Source: Edaphochlamys debaryana (taxonomy: Eukaryota > Chlorophyta > Chlorophyceae > Chlamydomonadales). From it: a DNA stretch of 64,000 nt. This document shows, piece by piece, positions 1 to 11,419 of the stretch. The position numbers and the translations under genes are program-made. The stretch is taken from positions 434,001 through 498,000 of the forward strand of contig JAEHOE010000025.1 of NCBI GenBank assembly GCA_016858145.1. Direction: 5' to 3'. The notes beneath the pieces were generated by a model. That model did not search any database. It was not told the DNA's origin and saw nothing but the letters and a program-made list of their open reading frames with translations. The stretch's first letter is position 1, and the number at the start of each line of letters is the position of its first letter.

Positions 1-81
1 CCGGTCCCTGCACCTGCAGTCGGCTTCCCTCCATCCACAGCGGCCGCCCCGCGCACGCGACCCCAGCCGTCCCCACCCCAC

Positions 82-1690
82 CTGCGGGCACAGCGGCGGC
101 GAGTCCAGCGAGATGGGGCACTGGATGGGCACCGCCGAGGACATCTCCACCTGCAGCGCGGGAGGGGGAGGCGGGAGCGCCAAGTTGCCGGCTTGCCAAG
201 GGGTATGCTGCCATGTGCGAGGGGCAGGCGCGGAGTCGGGGGTCCTCGGACAGGTGGACGCACACAGCACGCACCGCACGCACCGCACCTGCAGCACGTC
301 GTCCCAGTCAAACATTTTGTCCGCGTCAGCCTCGTAGCCGGACACATCCACGGCATCTGCGGGATACGGGAGTGTGCTTGAGCCGGGTAGCGGAAGCGCC
401 AAGGAGGGACTCGGACCCCGGAGGTGGGGCCCCCTGACCGAGCCTCACGGGCTGAAGCCTAAGCGCGGCAGCCCATTTAAGCCGCCGCTGCCCGGCCATG
501 CCACCGCCCCCACGCTCCATGCCCCCACCTGAGACCAGGAACCGGAAGTTAGCCTGGCAGTGGCAGGTGAGGGGGAGGGAGTGAGGGTTAGAGAGGGGAT
601 GGGGTGAGCATCCTAAGAGACCGGCCAAGCAGTCGGAGCGTGGCCGGACATTGGGACGGAGGTGTGCTCAAGGGCCCTTCAAACCTTATTTTCAGCACGC
701 CTTAATTGCACAATGGCCCATGCCCGTTGCCCCATCTGCCAAAGTCCGTGCCCACAACGGGCGGCAACCCGACTCCCCAGATCCCACCTGCAGAAACTTG
801 TTCTTGTCGTACTTCTGCGGCTTCTGCGCGTACGGGTTGCGCCGAGCGGAGGAGGCGGAGCCGCCGCCGCCGCCGCCACGGGAGCCGCCGCGGCCGCCGC
901 CGCCCTGCATCATGTGGCACCCCACGGACGGCGCTCGGAAGAGCACCCATGCCCAGAGGCCTGGGCATGTCTAAAACCCCGCTCGCCATTCCCCCGAGTC
1001 GAGCACCATGCAGTTGTCCCCCTTCTCTCCTGGACCTGTGACTCTCAGGCCCATCCTCGTTCCCTTCACTCCCTTTGTCAGCCGGATGTCACCCGCTTCC
1101 CACCGCACCCGGCCGCGTGCCGACTCGTACTGGAAGTTGAGCAGGTGGTTGGCATTGGCCATGCCCCCGCGGCCACCCCCTGCAGCGCCTGCACCGCCAC
1201 CTCCAGCTCCGCCTGCGGCACCGCTGCGGCTGAAGCCGCCCGCGCCATTCTCGGCCGGGGCCGCTGCACCTGGCTCGCCAGAGGTTTGCCTGCCGGCAGG
1301 TAGCATCCGGGCCCGGAGACTCAGTGGAGAATAAAACCGTCCCCGAAGCTCCAGGCCAATAAGCAGCGCTTAGCTATGACTGGTTATGGCCAATTGGATG
1401 GGCTCGTGGATGCACAGGGTCCTGCGCCCGTGTACCGCTTTCAGGCCATGCGTTAGAACCCACCTCGCGGGGGGTTGCTGGCCCCCTCCCCCGCCGCCGC
1501 CGCCACCACCACCGCGGCCTCCTACTGCCGCGGAGAGGCCGCCGCGGCCCCCGCCGCGACCACCACCGCCGCGGCCGCGGCCGCCGGGGTTGGGGCCCTG
1601 CACGTGTGGCAACGTATGCGGGTTACGCGTGAGGCTGACGCTCGCGGGTGACCAGGGAGGGTTACTCCCGAAAGTGCCCGCTGGTGCCAT
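82..1690 (-). CDS. RNF10-like RING-finger protein, N-terminal part (runs off left edge)
   Basis: Six exons read on the minus strand: 1464-1690, 1109-1289, 788-904, 529-553, 289-356 and 82-150. They join in frame to 229 codons, and the gene continues beyond base 1. The N-terminus is an RGG/glycine-rich low-complexity stretch. It is followed by the motif NANHLLNFQYE, then KYDKNKFLQANFRFLVS, FDWDDVLQV and IQCPISLDSPPLCPQ, the order found in RNF10 before and into its RING finger. RNF10 proteins are E3 ubiquitin ligases of the cytosol and nucleus linked to ribosome ubiquitylation. The RING would be completed to the left of the window. An oddity is that the second zinc ligand of the usual CPIC motif reads Ser (CPIS). 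The ATG at 1690 is the first in frame before the RGG block. Exon 529-553 is only 25 nt but is required for phase. Confidence 0.75.
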
Positions 1691-3258
1691 GGCATCAGAG
1701 TCTGCTCATTTGGGCCGCCGACCGGATCGTGCCCGCACGCAAGGTTGGGCGGGGCTGTCGCGGATGCCGACTGAAGTCCGCAACCCGAGCTCCCCGCGCT
1801 GATCTGAGCCGCACCTGAGCATTGCGAGGGCGCGCATTGATTCTTCCTGTCGGGTTTGCAGGAAGAATGGCCCGGGGACAAGTTTAACACCATGTTCAGG
1901 GAGCCCTAATTTAGCCAACCAGAGCTGATCTGCGGAACGTTTGCTGCACAACGGCACAAGCAAGCGTATGGAAGCGCACCTGGCTCGTCTACCAGTTGCC
2001 CTGCAGGGCCCAGAGCAGCGCCATGCTGGACCTCGCTCGAAACAGCGACCGGGACAGAAAGGTGCACGGGTTGAGCCGCTGGCTGGCCAATCAACATAGA
2101 AAAGAAGCTAGGCAGCGTTTGGCCGGGAGCAGAAGCCCGGCAATGTGGCGATGGCACGAAGCGTGGTCTCGCAAAAGAAAGTAGCGGAAGGAAGGCCGGG
2201 GTAGGTGCCCTAGGGCATGGGTTTAGCACTATACGCGGACGGGTGCAACACGGCCGGCTCAAGGGCACCGCGGGGAATCCGCCTGGGGTGCCTCGGATCT
2301 GGTCCACGCTCAGGAGCTCTCGCCCAGGCCAGCGCCCCGCCGCCCCCCCAGCCGCCGGCGCCGCATGGCCACACCCCTGGAACTCACTATCCTCGACTGG
2401 CCCACGGTATACTGCCTGTGCTGCTGTGAGGCCACCCGCTGTGGCCAGGCTGGACGGCCGGTGGCATGTCACCGTGGAGGGATGACCCTGGGCCCTGGGC
2501 CCGAACGCCGCCACCATGATTCGAGCGGCGACGATGTCATTCGTATATGAGGCGCTGCAGTTTAACATAAACAGCCGAATTGCAGGTGGCACTCAGGTAG
2601 GGTACGCCTGCCCAAGGTGAAGGCAGGTGGGGGCACCGATCGGACCTGCCTGCCACGGCGCGACCGCGGCCCCATACCGCAGCGCTTGCTTCCAGCCTGG
2701 CACCTGGCCCATTGCTACGCTCCCAGGTTCCAGCCCGCACTGAAGCCTGGAGCTCGCACCTCCAAAGCTTACTGCGCCCTGGGGCTTCAGAGTTCAGACT
2801 ATTCTACCCTGCCCCCAAACCCAATCCCTTTCTCCAACCCCTCCTCCGGTCACATACTGCCATTTGCTCACGATTGCCGCATTCGGTCTGCAAGACATAC
2901 CACCACGAGCCCCCCATCTTGCCTGGGTCAGTACACAGCTACTCAGAACCGCAGGCCCGCAGGGGCAGGGGGTGCTCGGATCCCCCACAGAAACAACCCA
3001 TACCCAAAGCCACCCCCGAAATCACCCTCTGCGGCCCTTCCCGCCCCTTCACCGTCATTGCCCTCACCCTGGCCTCTGCGCTCTGCCCTGACCTGCTGCC
3101 AAGCTCACCACACAGCTCCCTTCCGCCGACACCTGATCACGTGAGCCGTCATCCATCAACCACTACGCCCTGGCCCTTGCGGCCCCTGGCCCCCACCACA
3201 CGCCGGCGCGCAGGCGGGGTCGGCTTCCCAGCAACCTCCACCCCAGCGCCTTGTCCGC
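1691..3258. other. Intergenic region, no supported gene
   Basis: This lies between the start of the RNF10-like gene and the stop of the DPH6-like gene, both on the minus strand. Open frames here start only at non-ATG codons or are compositional. No domain, RNA gene or repeat was recognised. It should hold the RNF10-like promoter and the DPH6-like 3' UTR. Confidence 0.5.
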
Positions 3259-5206
3259 TCACTTCGCCGCGGCCTCGCCCTCGAACTGGAAGTACAGGTA
3301 CTCCCCCTCCCGCTGCACGAGCCGCTTGTCGGGCAGCCGAAGGGGCTGCGAGAACAGACAGCTGCGCGTCACCATGGTGTGGAACTCGCCCCACTCGCCC
3401 GCCTCGTCGATGCCGTACATCTGTACGGCAGGCTGCAGCACCGTACGGTGCAGTTCGCGGTCTAGCTCGTGGCCCAGCAGCAGTCGCGCCGCGGCCTCCC
3501 CGTCGTCGGCGCCTCCGTCTGCTACTCCGCTCCCGCCACACGCCTCGCCCTCCTGCTCCGTCTTGGCCGCCTCGGCCTTGCCCCCGTCCGTCGACGCGGC
3601 TGCATCGCTCGCGCCTGCGCCCGCCGTGCCAGCGGCGTCCCCCGTGGGCCGTACGAACTTGGCCCTGTTGACGCACGTGACGACCGGGGCCATGCCGTAC
3701 GCCCACACCATCTCCAGCAGCAGGCGTCGGTCGATGTCCCACAGCGGGCTGCGCAGCTGCAGCCCGCTGCCCTCCGCGGCGCGCGGCATGAAGTTGGAGC
3801 ACACGTCCAGCATGTCCCCCGTCAGCAGCACCTGGGGCACACAGAAATGGAAACAACCGCACTGGGTGCTTCGGTAACGGGGTCGGAAGAGGCGCTGGAC
3901 TGGGTGCAACAGGGCCCATGCCTTCTTCACACGAGGAGGTTGCTCGTGCTTGCAAGCTGGCAGCCCAGGGCGCCGCAGCCCCTGCCCCCCGCTTCGCAGC
4001 CCTGCGCCCCGCACCTGAATGCCCTGCTCCCGGTGCAGCCGGGCCATGCCCTCGCGGTACGAGTCCAGGAAGGTGGGGGCCGCGGACACCTCCACCACCT
4101 GGTGGGGCAGGCCCAGCGCCTGGGCCTGTTGGGGGAGGGTGAAGGTGAAGGTAGCGGGGGGAGGGTGAAGGTGGCGGGGGGAGGGGAAGGTGATGCGCCT
4201 TGGGATGTCAGATCATTGAGATCAGGGCACGGCGTGGTGCACTAGGGAGAGGACTCAAGCGGGAGTGCAGACCACGTGACATGTCCGTGTACCCCGCCCG
4301 TGACGTGTGAACATCCTCATTACAGGGCCCCGCCTGGGCTCGGGCCCCACCTGCTGCTTGACCAGGTCCAGTGGGTGGGCCTTGAAGGGCTTGGCTGCGC
4401 CCGCCGGCGCGAAGGTGACCAGCAGGACCACCTCCAGACCGGCCACTTGCTCTGGGTAGTCAAAGAGCGAAGAGGGGCAAAGGAGGTAGGTCGGGGAGAT
4501 GAAGGAAGGCAAGGGAAGGGGCACGGGTCGGGGCCTGCCGTCCGCGCTGCGGAGCGGAGTCGGGCATATCTACCGCAGGCTGCCAGCATACGACAGCGCA
4601 CCACAGGGAGGCTGCCCCAGTGCCGCAGACCCATCACCGTCATGCAGCTTACTAAGTTTTGGCTTCATGCCATGCAAAGAAGGCTTCACATGATGCCCCC
4701 TACGGCCCCCCGTGATGCCCCCAGGCGTCCCCCAGGCCCCTGCGTCCCCCAGGTCCATGCTGCGCCCCCGCCCTCCCTGCCGCCTAGAAGACCACCCACC
4801 TAGGCGCTGCCTCAGGTCGTCACGCCAAGCAGCGTCCGCCCACGCCTTACTGGCGGCCAGGGCCACGTGGGGGGCGCGGAGGAGGTGCAGCACAGTCATG
4901 CTGTCCTGGGGGGGTGGGGGAGGTGGGGTTTGAAGGGCGGGGCAGGGTCAGGTAGCGGTAGGGAGGCCGCAGGGTTGGGGGCTAGGTACGCGCTGGGAAT
5001 GAAGCAGGGGGCTGCACAGGGCTGCGCAGTAACCTTGCAGAGCCGTGTACTCGTACTACGATTCTGTGGCGTATAAGGGCAGCGAGCCTCTCGGGGGGTT
5101 ACAGGTCCGTCTGTCGTCCTCTCAAGCAAGCTCTTACCTTGCCACCGGTGAAGGAGACCGCCGCCTTCCGCATGGCTGGCCGAGTTTCAGCATCATCGCC
5201 CGACAT
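3259..5206 (-). CDS. DUF71/DPH6-type ATP pyrophosphatase (diphthine--ammonia ligase family)
   Basis: Five exons (5138-5206, 4800-4905, 4351-4451, 4015-4125, 3259-3831) join in frame to 319 aa. The first exon ends in the PP-loop motif SFTGGK and the second opens with DS, giving the SGGKDS-type ATP-binding loop at residues 19-25. Later landmarks are LVTFAP, PFKAHPLDLV, LLTGDML, LRSPLWDIDRRLLLEMV, LLLGHELDRE and EAGEWGEFHTMV, all in the order expected for DUF71 proteins. The family adenylates its substrate with ATP; eukaryotic DPH6 amidates diphthine on elongation factor 2. The GEWGEFHT signature is nearer to bacterial and archaeal stand-alone members than to the GEGGEYET form of eukaryotic DPH6, so a different substrate is possible. 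An Ala/Gly/Glu-rich insert of roughly 50 residues sits before LLLGHELD. No RidA-like C-terminal domains are present. It is head to head with the gene starting at 5627. Confidence 0.8.
4131..4195. repeat. Small G-rich tandem repeat inside an intron
   Basis: The unit GGGTGAAGGT followed by a GCGGGGGG block occurs twice, plus a decayed third copy, in the intron between exons 3 and 4 of the DPH6-like gene. Read on the transcribed strand it is a C-rich tract near the 3' splice site. It is probably simple-sequence expansion. Confidence 0.6.
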
Positions 5207-5626
5207 GACGACAGCGCGCGCGCAGTCGCTGCTTCTGGCTGCGGCGCGCGAGCGAGAATCTCGAGGCGGCGATGCAAGGGTCGAGCGGTTTTGCTGCGAG
5301 TGCCAAGTCCCCAAGCTCTGCCTAGTTGATGCGATGCCCACAGCTACGAGAGCAGCTTCCGGCACACAAGTGGGAAGCACAGTAATTAAGTGTAAGCCGA
5401 TGGTGCTCGCGAGCAGCGCAGTGCTGGGACAAGTGGGATCACGAGCACGCTAGGCCCAGTTTGGCTCATAGGAATACGCCACTCGGATGGACACGGTGCC
5501 TCCTGGGATGCAAGCGTGTGTGTTTTGTACGTCACCCCGAAGACTGCCGGGGGACTGCAGTCTCGCGCAAATTGGCCTCCGGATTCCCCATAGCTGCACG
5601 CCCGTCATCGCCAGGCACTATGCACC
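5207..5626. promoter_or_regulatory. Divergent intergenic region, candidate bidirectional promoter
   Basis: These 420 bp separate the ATG of the DPH6-like gene (minus) from the ATG of the 961-aa gene (plus). No clear TATA box was found. That it serves both genes is inferred from geometry only. Confidence 0.35.
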
Positions 5627-8600
5627 ATGACACGCGAGTTAGGGTTCGAGGTCCTCTTGCGGAACAAGACCATTCGCGCATTCTTGGGCAACTACAACGA
5701 GCGAGATTGGCCTGAGGTCTGCAAGCTGCTCATCCTCTTTGGCATCACAAACCTCTGTCGCGTAGACTCCAGGCCAGCGCTGCCGCTCGATGAGCTTCGC
5801 GAACTCGTTAACGCGTGGGCAGCGACCAACGCGGTCGAGGGCGCGCTTCCTGAGCTCAAGGGTCAGCTTGAGGACCTGAAGAAGGAGCTGGACGATGTTT
5901 CGCTGGATATCTGGCGCGGACAGGTGAATGTTGACTCGCGCGGTCAACACTTCCTGGAATTCCAATGTTTGGAATACACGCTAGTGCTAACGTGCTGACC
6001 GTGTGTTTGCAAATCCCAGGATGCAAAAGGGGGGCCCAAACAGCCCCAGCGGACACCGCCCCCAGGTGCGCGGTTACCACCTGGGAACCCCAACTGTTGG
6101 CGTCCAGCGCTAACCCGCCAGGACCCCTTCCGCAGCACAACCTGCAGCGGCCAAGCAGCCCGAGACTCGGCTGGCGGTGGAGCGCAGAGCGCAGCAGCAG
6201 TTTCGGGAGAACGAGCGGGAGGAGGTGGCCAAGCTGACCGTGGCGCTGCGGCAGGCTGAGAAGTGGCTGCCGTATCGAGGTGCGCGCGTTCCTACGTACC
6301 GGTATAATTGTAGGGGCAAAAAGGACCTGCCGGCTGAGCCCACCACTGGTTGTGGGATTCTTGGAAAGGCCCACAGAACGGGCAGCCAGGGGCTTGGCGG
6401 GTGAGGCGCAGAGTAGCACCCTACGTGTTCGCCTGGAGGCACCCCCGTGAGGGACCCCCCATCCCCCACCCCATCGTGCCTTGCCCTGGCCCTGACATCG
6501 ATCTCGTCGCTCCCATCAGGCGATGGTCTGGCGGTCGACCCGCAGGCCATGCCGCGCCGCGTGGCCATGCTTGCGGCCGCCACCGTGGCTGCGGAGCGGG
6601 CGGTGGGCCCCTCGGCCCGCGCCCCACACGTGTGGCGGGACGGCGACCCCGCGCGCACCTACTCGCCTCCCGGCAAGAAGCGGGGCCCCGTGCTGCCGGG
6701 TGGGTGGAGCGCATGGCGGGGACCGGAAGCCCGGCTCCCGCTAGCTTGGGATCGCTCTGGCAGTTGGAGCTGGGCCTGACGGGGGCTGGCCCCAGGAAAC
6801 GCGCGGACGCTAGCCGCTTGCCGGGACCGCAGCAGGGCGCGGCATAAGGACAGCGGCTACAGTGCGTGGCGCTGGGGCTGCTAGCGGTAGCAGCCAGGGC
6901 CTCCACCGGGAAAACAGCTGCAGGGAGGTGGTAATGAGGCTGCGGCCCGGGCCCGTCAGGCGCCGACACCACTGTGAGGCACTGTGAGGCCTTTGCCGGG
7001 CATGACAGGTTCGCCGCCTCAAGCTGACGAGAGCCCGGTGCGATGCACCTTTGCCCGTGCCTTCTGTGCTGCAGGTGACGGGTTTCAGGGCGCTGAGTAC
7101 CCCTCCTGGTGGGGTGACGGCGTGGCCTGGGGCGACGAGGCGGGCGCTGGCAGTCCGGGGCCCCGGTCGCGGTCCGCGCCCCGCCCCGCCCGGCCGCCGC
7201 CCCGCCTGGCCTACTCCGTGCAGCTAGAGCCGGCGCAGGTGGGCAGGGGCTCCGGGGGATCGGCGGGAGGGCGCGAGACCGTGCATAGGGATGCAGCCTG
7301 CGTGGCCCAAGCACCCGAACCAACACCGCAGCCTTCTTCTATCAGGATTATGCTCAGTGGCAGCACGGGGTTGCCGGTGTTTGACACGGATCGTTCTTAG
7401 CCCCTGCCGGCCCCTTTCTATACGCAGCCGCCGATCTGGCGCAATGACCTGGTCACCGCCCGCTACCTAGACATCCCCAGCAGCGGGTACGGCAGGCCTG
7501 CGGATGCACCCGCCGTACCATCGCAGTACCAACCACCACAAAACGGCCAGCCGCCGCCGTACGACCCGTACGCCTACATCCCTGGCCAGCCCCCAAACGG
7601 CGGTGCACCTCAGCTGTACGTGGTTCACCCGTCGGGGGCCATGGTGCCGTACGGTCCGCCACCCCGTGCCATACAACAGCAGCATCCGGGGGCGCCGAGT
7701 GGCGGTGCCTCAGGCTCGGAGCGCTGGAGCACGCCTTCCACGGACAAGGGGCAGGGTCAGGGGCAAGGCAAGGGCGGCAAAACTGAGTGGAAGGTGCGTG
7801 TCTGGCGGAGGTTCGGGGTAGTTGCCTGGGGGCCGCGGTGAATCAGTGACAAGGGGTAAGGCAGCAGGCGTGCACGTGCTCTGTGCTCTTGTGCATAGCT
7901 TCACGCTCCGCGTCACGTTGTCGCGCTGCCCTGCCCACCCACCCACCCAGCTCATCAAGACCGCCAAGCCCAGCGCCACCTCGCGCATTCGGGAGCAGGT
8001 GGATGCGGACCGGGCGGCCGCCAAGGCGCGGGCGGCGGAGCGGCTGAGGGCCGCGCAGGCGGCAGCGGCGGGCGGCCAGCAGCGCAGAGGACAGGTGGGG
8101 GGAAGTACAGAAGGACAAAGCGCGGGTGCGCTGAGGCAGGCGGTGGTCTTGGATGCAGAACACACAGTGGCCTCGGAAGGCCTCTGGCCTACGGGAGTGG
8201 CCTAGGGGAGCGGCGGAATGGGGGTCCCAGCAAGAGGAACGCCTTTCTCAGGCCCAAGCTGAAGCTAGCACCGCTCGTCCTCCGGGTCCAATGCTGCCCC
8301 GCAGGACCGGCCCGGCTCCGCCGTCAGCGGCGCCTCCAGCGCCTCCCAAGCCCACTCGCACCGATCCACCCCCGCGCCCTCCGACATCGCCGACAGCCTC
8401 GCCGCCAACCCCTACACCGCCTGGTTCCTCAACCCCGCGGACAACCCTCTGCCTGCGCCGCCGCCGCCGCCCCAGGCGCCGCAGCCTGCCGCAGCGGCTC
8501 CGGCGCAGGCGCCCGTAGCGGTTGGGAGCGAGGCTGAGTCAGCTCCTGACCAACCGCCGCCGCAGCGTCGATCCAGTGCGTCTGGGTCGGCTGCCACGTC

Positions 8601-10256
8601 GGCCGCCCGGAGGCTTGCAGTCGAGGGGTCCCCGGGAGCTCCGGCCGCCATGCCCCCGCCTGCAGCCGGCGCCTGGCTCACAGGACCTGGGCCAGGCCAG
8701 CAACCGCCTCCGCTCTGGCCGTACGCGTACGGCATGCCGGGGATGGGGCCGTACGCAATGTACGGCCCACCACCCGGCGGCGGTGCGGGCCAGGAGCCTG
8801 AGCAGAGAGCGGCGTGGGGCGAGGTGCCCAACCCCGCTGGCCCCCAGGCTGCCGGCTGGCTGCAGGGCCCGCCGTGGGAGGGGCCGTGGCAGCCCTATGC
8901 ACGCGGTGGGGGTAGCGGGGGGGCCGTGCCGCCGCTGCCCCCGCAGGCTGCCTGGGCTGGTGGCTGGGCGGCGGCGGGATATCCCGAGGGCCCCCCAGGC
9001 GGGCCAGCTGCGGGGCCGGGCCAGGGCTGGGCGGTGCAGCAACTGGGCGCGGGGCCGGCGGGAGGAGGCCGGGTGCCGCCGCAGAGGCCTCGGCTGAGCC
9101 CCAGGGCGGAAGCCCTCATGGTGAGTGCGCTCCTGGGGGCATGCTGGCGCGGGCGTCACAACACGGCGTGCTTGCCAGAAGCCGCAGGAGGGACGGCTTC
9201 AGTGCGCTCTGCGCAGGCTAGTGGCGCACGATTAGCTCAGCCTGGGCCCTGTACCTCCCCATCACCGTCTCTACTGCACCTGGCCTAACCGCCTCGCCCC
9301 TGCCCTTGTCCCCCGCGCCAGTCCGTCCGGCCCGAGGTGGTCAAGTGGTCCAGGACGTGGGTGGGCGACTACGGACACATGGACGAGCCGCAGTGAGGAG
9401 GGGTCGGGTTGACGGAAGAGGCCGACGAGCACAGGCATTGTACGGCGCGACGTGACACGCGCCCCAGGGCCGGTAGTTTTCGCCGGCCCCAGGGCTTGCG
9501 CAGTCGTGAAGGGGCCGAGCGTCAGGCGCAGGTGTTGGGGCGAACACCGCAGGTTGCTTGCAACACGCCTGTCCCCCTCTGCCCCCGCAATGGCTCAGGT
9601 TCCCGCCCACCAAGCGGGGCGGGGGCGGCGAGGACCCGGCGGCGGCCCGCCACGGGCTCAACGCCGAGGAGGCCCACAAACAGCGCGTGCTGCGAGACCG
9701 GCGCAGCGCCGAGGGCGCCGCCGTCGACGCCATCGCGGAGGCCGTCAGCGCCGCCGAGGCCACCGCGGCGGCGGCGCCGTCGACGTCAGCGGCCACGTCA
9801 GCAGCGGCGGCGGCTGTGGGCACGGGCGTGGAGGCGGCACTGGCGGAGGCGTTCGCGGCGGCGGGTGCAGCCAGAGAGGCGCGTGCGCAGGCGCTCGCCG
9901 ATGCGGGGTTGGCGGGGGGCGTTGGGGCCACAGTGGGGGTCGGGCGCGGCGGCGGAGGGAGCGGCGGCCCGGTGGCGGCGATGGCACGTGATGCTGAGGC
10001 GGAGGCCAAAGTGCTGGCGGCGGCGGCACGGGAGGAGCGGGAGTGGGGGCGGGTGCTGGGGCAGGTGGCGCGGCTGACAAACCCGTCGGAGCCGGAGCTC
10101 GGGGGCACGTGGGCGGGCCGCCCGGGCTCAGGCTCGGGTTCAGGCACCAGGGCGGGGCCGGCAGGAGACAGCCCCGAGAGCGGCGCGGGCTCAGGCGGGG
10201 GGCGGTGGGACCTGGGGGATATAGTGGGTCGGCCCTCGAGTCTCACGTACGAGTGA
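5627..10256 (+). CDS. Unrecognised 961-aa protein with conserved-looking N-terminus and P/G/Y-rich body
   Basis: Ten exons join in frame: 5627-5923, 6020-6065, 6136-6279, 6520-6699, 7075-7238, 7428-7793, 7951-8094, 8305-9120, 9322-9392 and 9599-10256. I do not recognise the family. Residues 1-99 look folded and helical, with KTIRAFLGNYNERDWPEV, LLILFGITNLCR and a Leu/Lys/Asp-rich coiled-coil-like end. Residues 115-160 are a charged helix (RRAQQQFRENEREEVAKL). The middle has WW-type pairs (PSWWGDG), PPIWRNDLVTARYLDIP, and long Pro/Gly/Tyr/Met low complexity with motifs such as PYAYGMPGMGPYAMYGPPP. The last exon holds long Ala-rich helices (AEEAHKQRVLRDRRSAEGAA) ending in SSLTYE. No signal peptide or membrane span is seen. 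A cytoskeletal or condensate-forming role would fit the composition but is a guess. The exon 9 to 10 junction must use a donor inside an apparent CAG-TGA to stay open. Confidence 0.7.
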
Positions 10257-11419
10257 TGGGGCTTTGGCGGTCACTGCGTGGCATGGAGAGGGCACAGCGC
10301 CGCTGGGATCACCGTGTTGACCGACGTTAGCGTCAGGCGGGACTCTTGATACCTGTACAACTACTGATGACGTGTTTGTGTGAGGACAAGGTAACAGTAA
10401 GGGCCACGGCTGAGAGGCTGACACGGGCCCGTGTCACCCGGGTGAGCACTGGCTGGGGACTGTGGGGGGCTAAGGGCGTGCCAACGACGTACTGGTAACT
10501 TGCATGGTGCGCATGTGTGTCTGTGCCTGGCGTGGCTTTGGTGCGTGCTGCGACGTGCTGAAGGCGCAGGCACAGAGGCCTGAGGGGCGTCCCGGCGGGC
10601 TTGGCCAGCAACCCCACTCAATGGCGGTGGCTGCCACACGCTGCGCAGCTGGTACAGAAACCCATACCCTACCCAACCTGCCAGGACGGTTCAATCAAGC
10701 CCCCGGCCCCCCGCAGGCAAGAACCCGGCCCCGCCGCCAGGAGGTCCGAACTGCCAAAGCTCGGAGGGCGGGGGTCAGCGGACTCAGCTCTGGAGTGCTG
10801 GTGCGTCTGACGCCAGAAACGCTGACAAGTATCCGCATTCTGTTGACGCAGGCACGGTCAGCGCCACGGGAGCGCGCAGCCCGAGCCACACAAGCCATGA
10901 TGCTGCCGACGTTTGAAGAGCCGCTGGCAGCATGCGTTGATCGAGCACCAGCCTCTTTTGCGTAGATAAATTTTTGAAGAAGCTCAGGCCCCGGTGGAAG
11001 CTGGTCGCCGCGCTAGGACTGCCCAGTCCCGCGACTCCTCTCGCGACGGGTAGTTGACGATCGACAGCTGTCGCGTAAAGGTTTACGGTCTCCTCCCGAA
11101 AGCACCAGCCGCTGCCCCCGAGTTTGTCTTGTGGCAACAGGGGCTGCGCATCATTGTCGTTTTGAGGGCCGGCGCGGGGCTCGGCAGTGGGTTGAGCGTG
11201 CAAGCAGTCGGGCGCCACACGTCCGCGCCGAAGCATCGTTACGGCAGAAACGGAAGCCCCTTACGCGACTATATAAAGCCTCGCGGGCCCGAAGCAGACA
11301 CGTATTCCCACTGTGTGCTCACGACATCCTGCCTCAGAGCTGCAACCGACAACAATCCCTGCCGCTCCGACACAGCTTGCACACCGTTCTTGTTCTACCC
11401 TTCCGAAAAAGCCTCAACA
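10257..11419. other. Intergenic region with downstream promoter
   Basis: This holds the 3' UTR of the preceding gene and the promoter of the small membrane-protein gene. No coding signal, tRNA or repeat was recognised apart from the TATA box listed separately. Confidence 0.5.
11271..11278 (+). promoter_or_regulatory. TATA box (ATATAAAG)
   Basis: A clean ATATAAAG lies about 142 bp upstream of the ATG at 11420, in an otherwise GC-rich region. The spacing suits a core promoter with a 5' UTR of roughly 110 nt. It is the clearest TATA element in the window and suggests strong or regulated expression. Confidence 0.6.

Noticed and set aside
1906..2592. 228-codon minus-strand frame upstream of the RNF10-like gene
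   Set aside because: Starts with GTG, has no recognisable motif and no splice link to the RNF10-like first exon.
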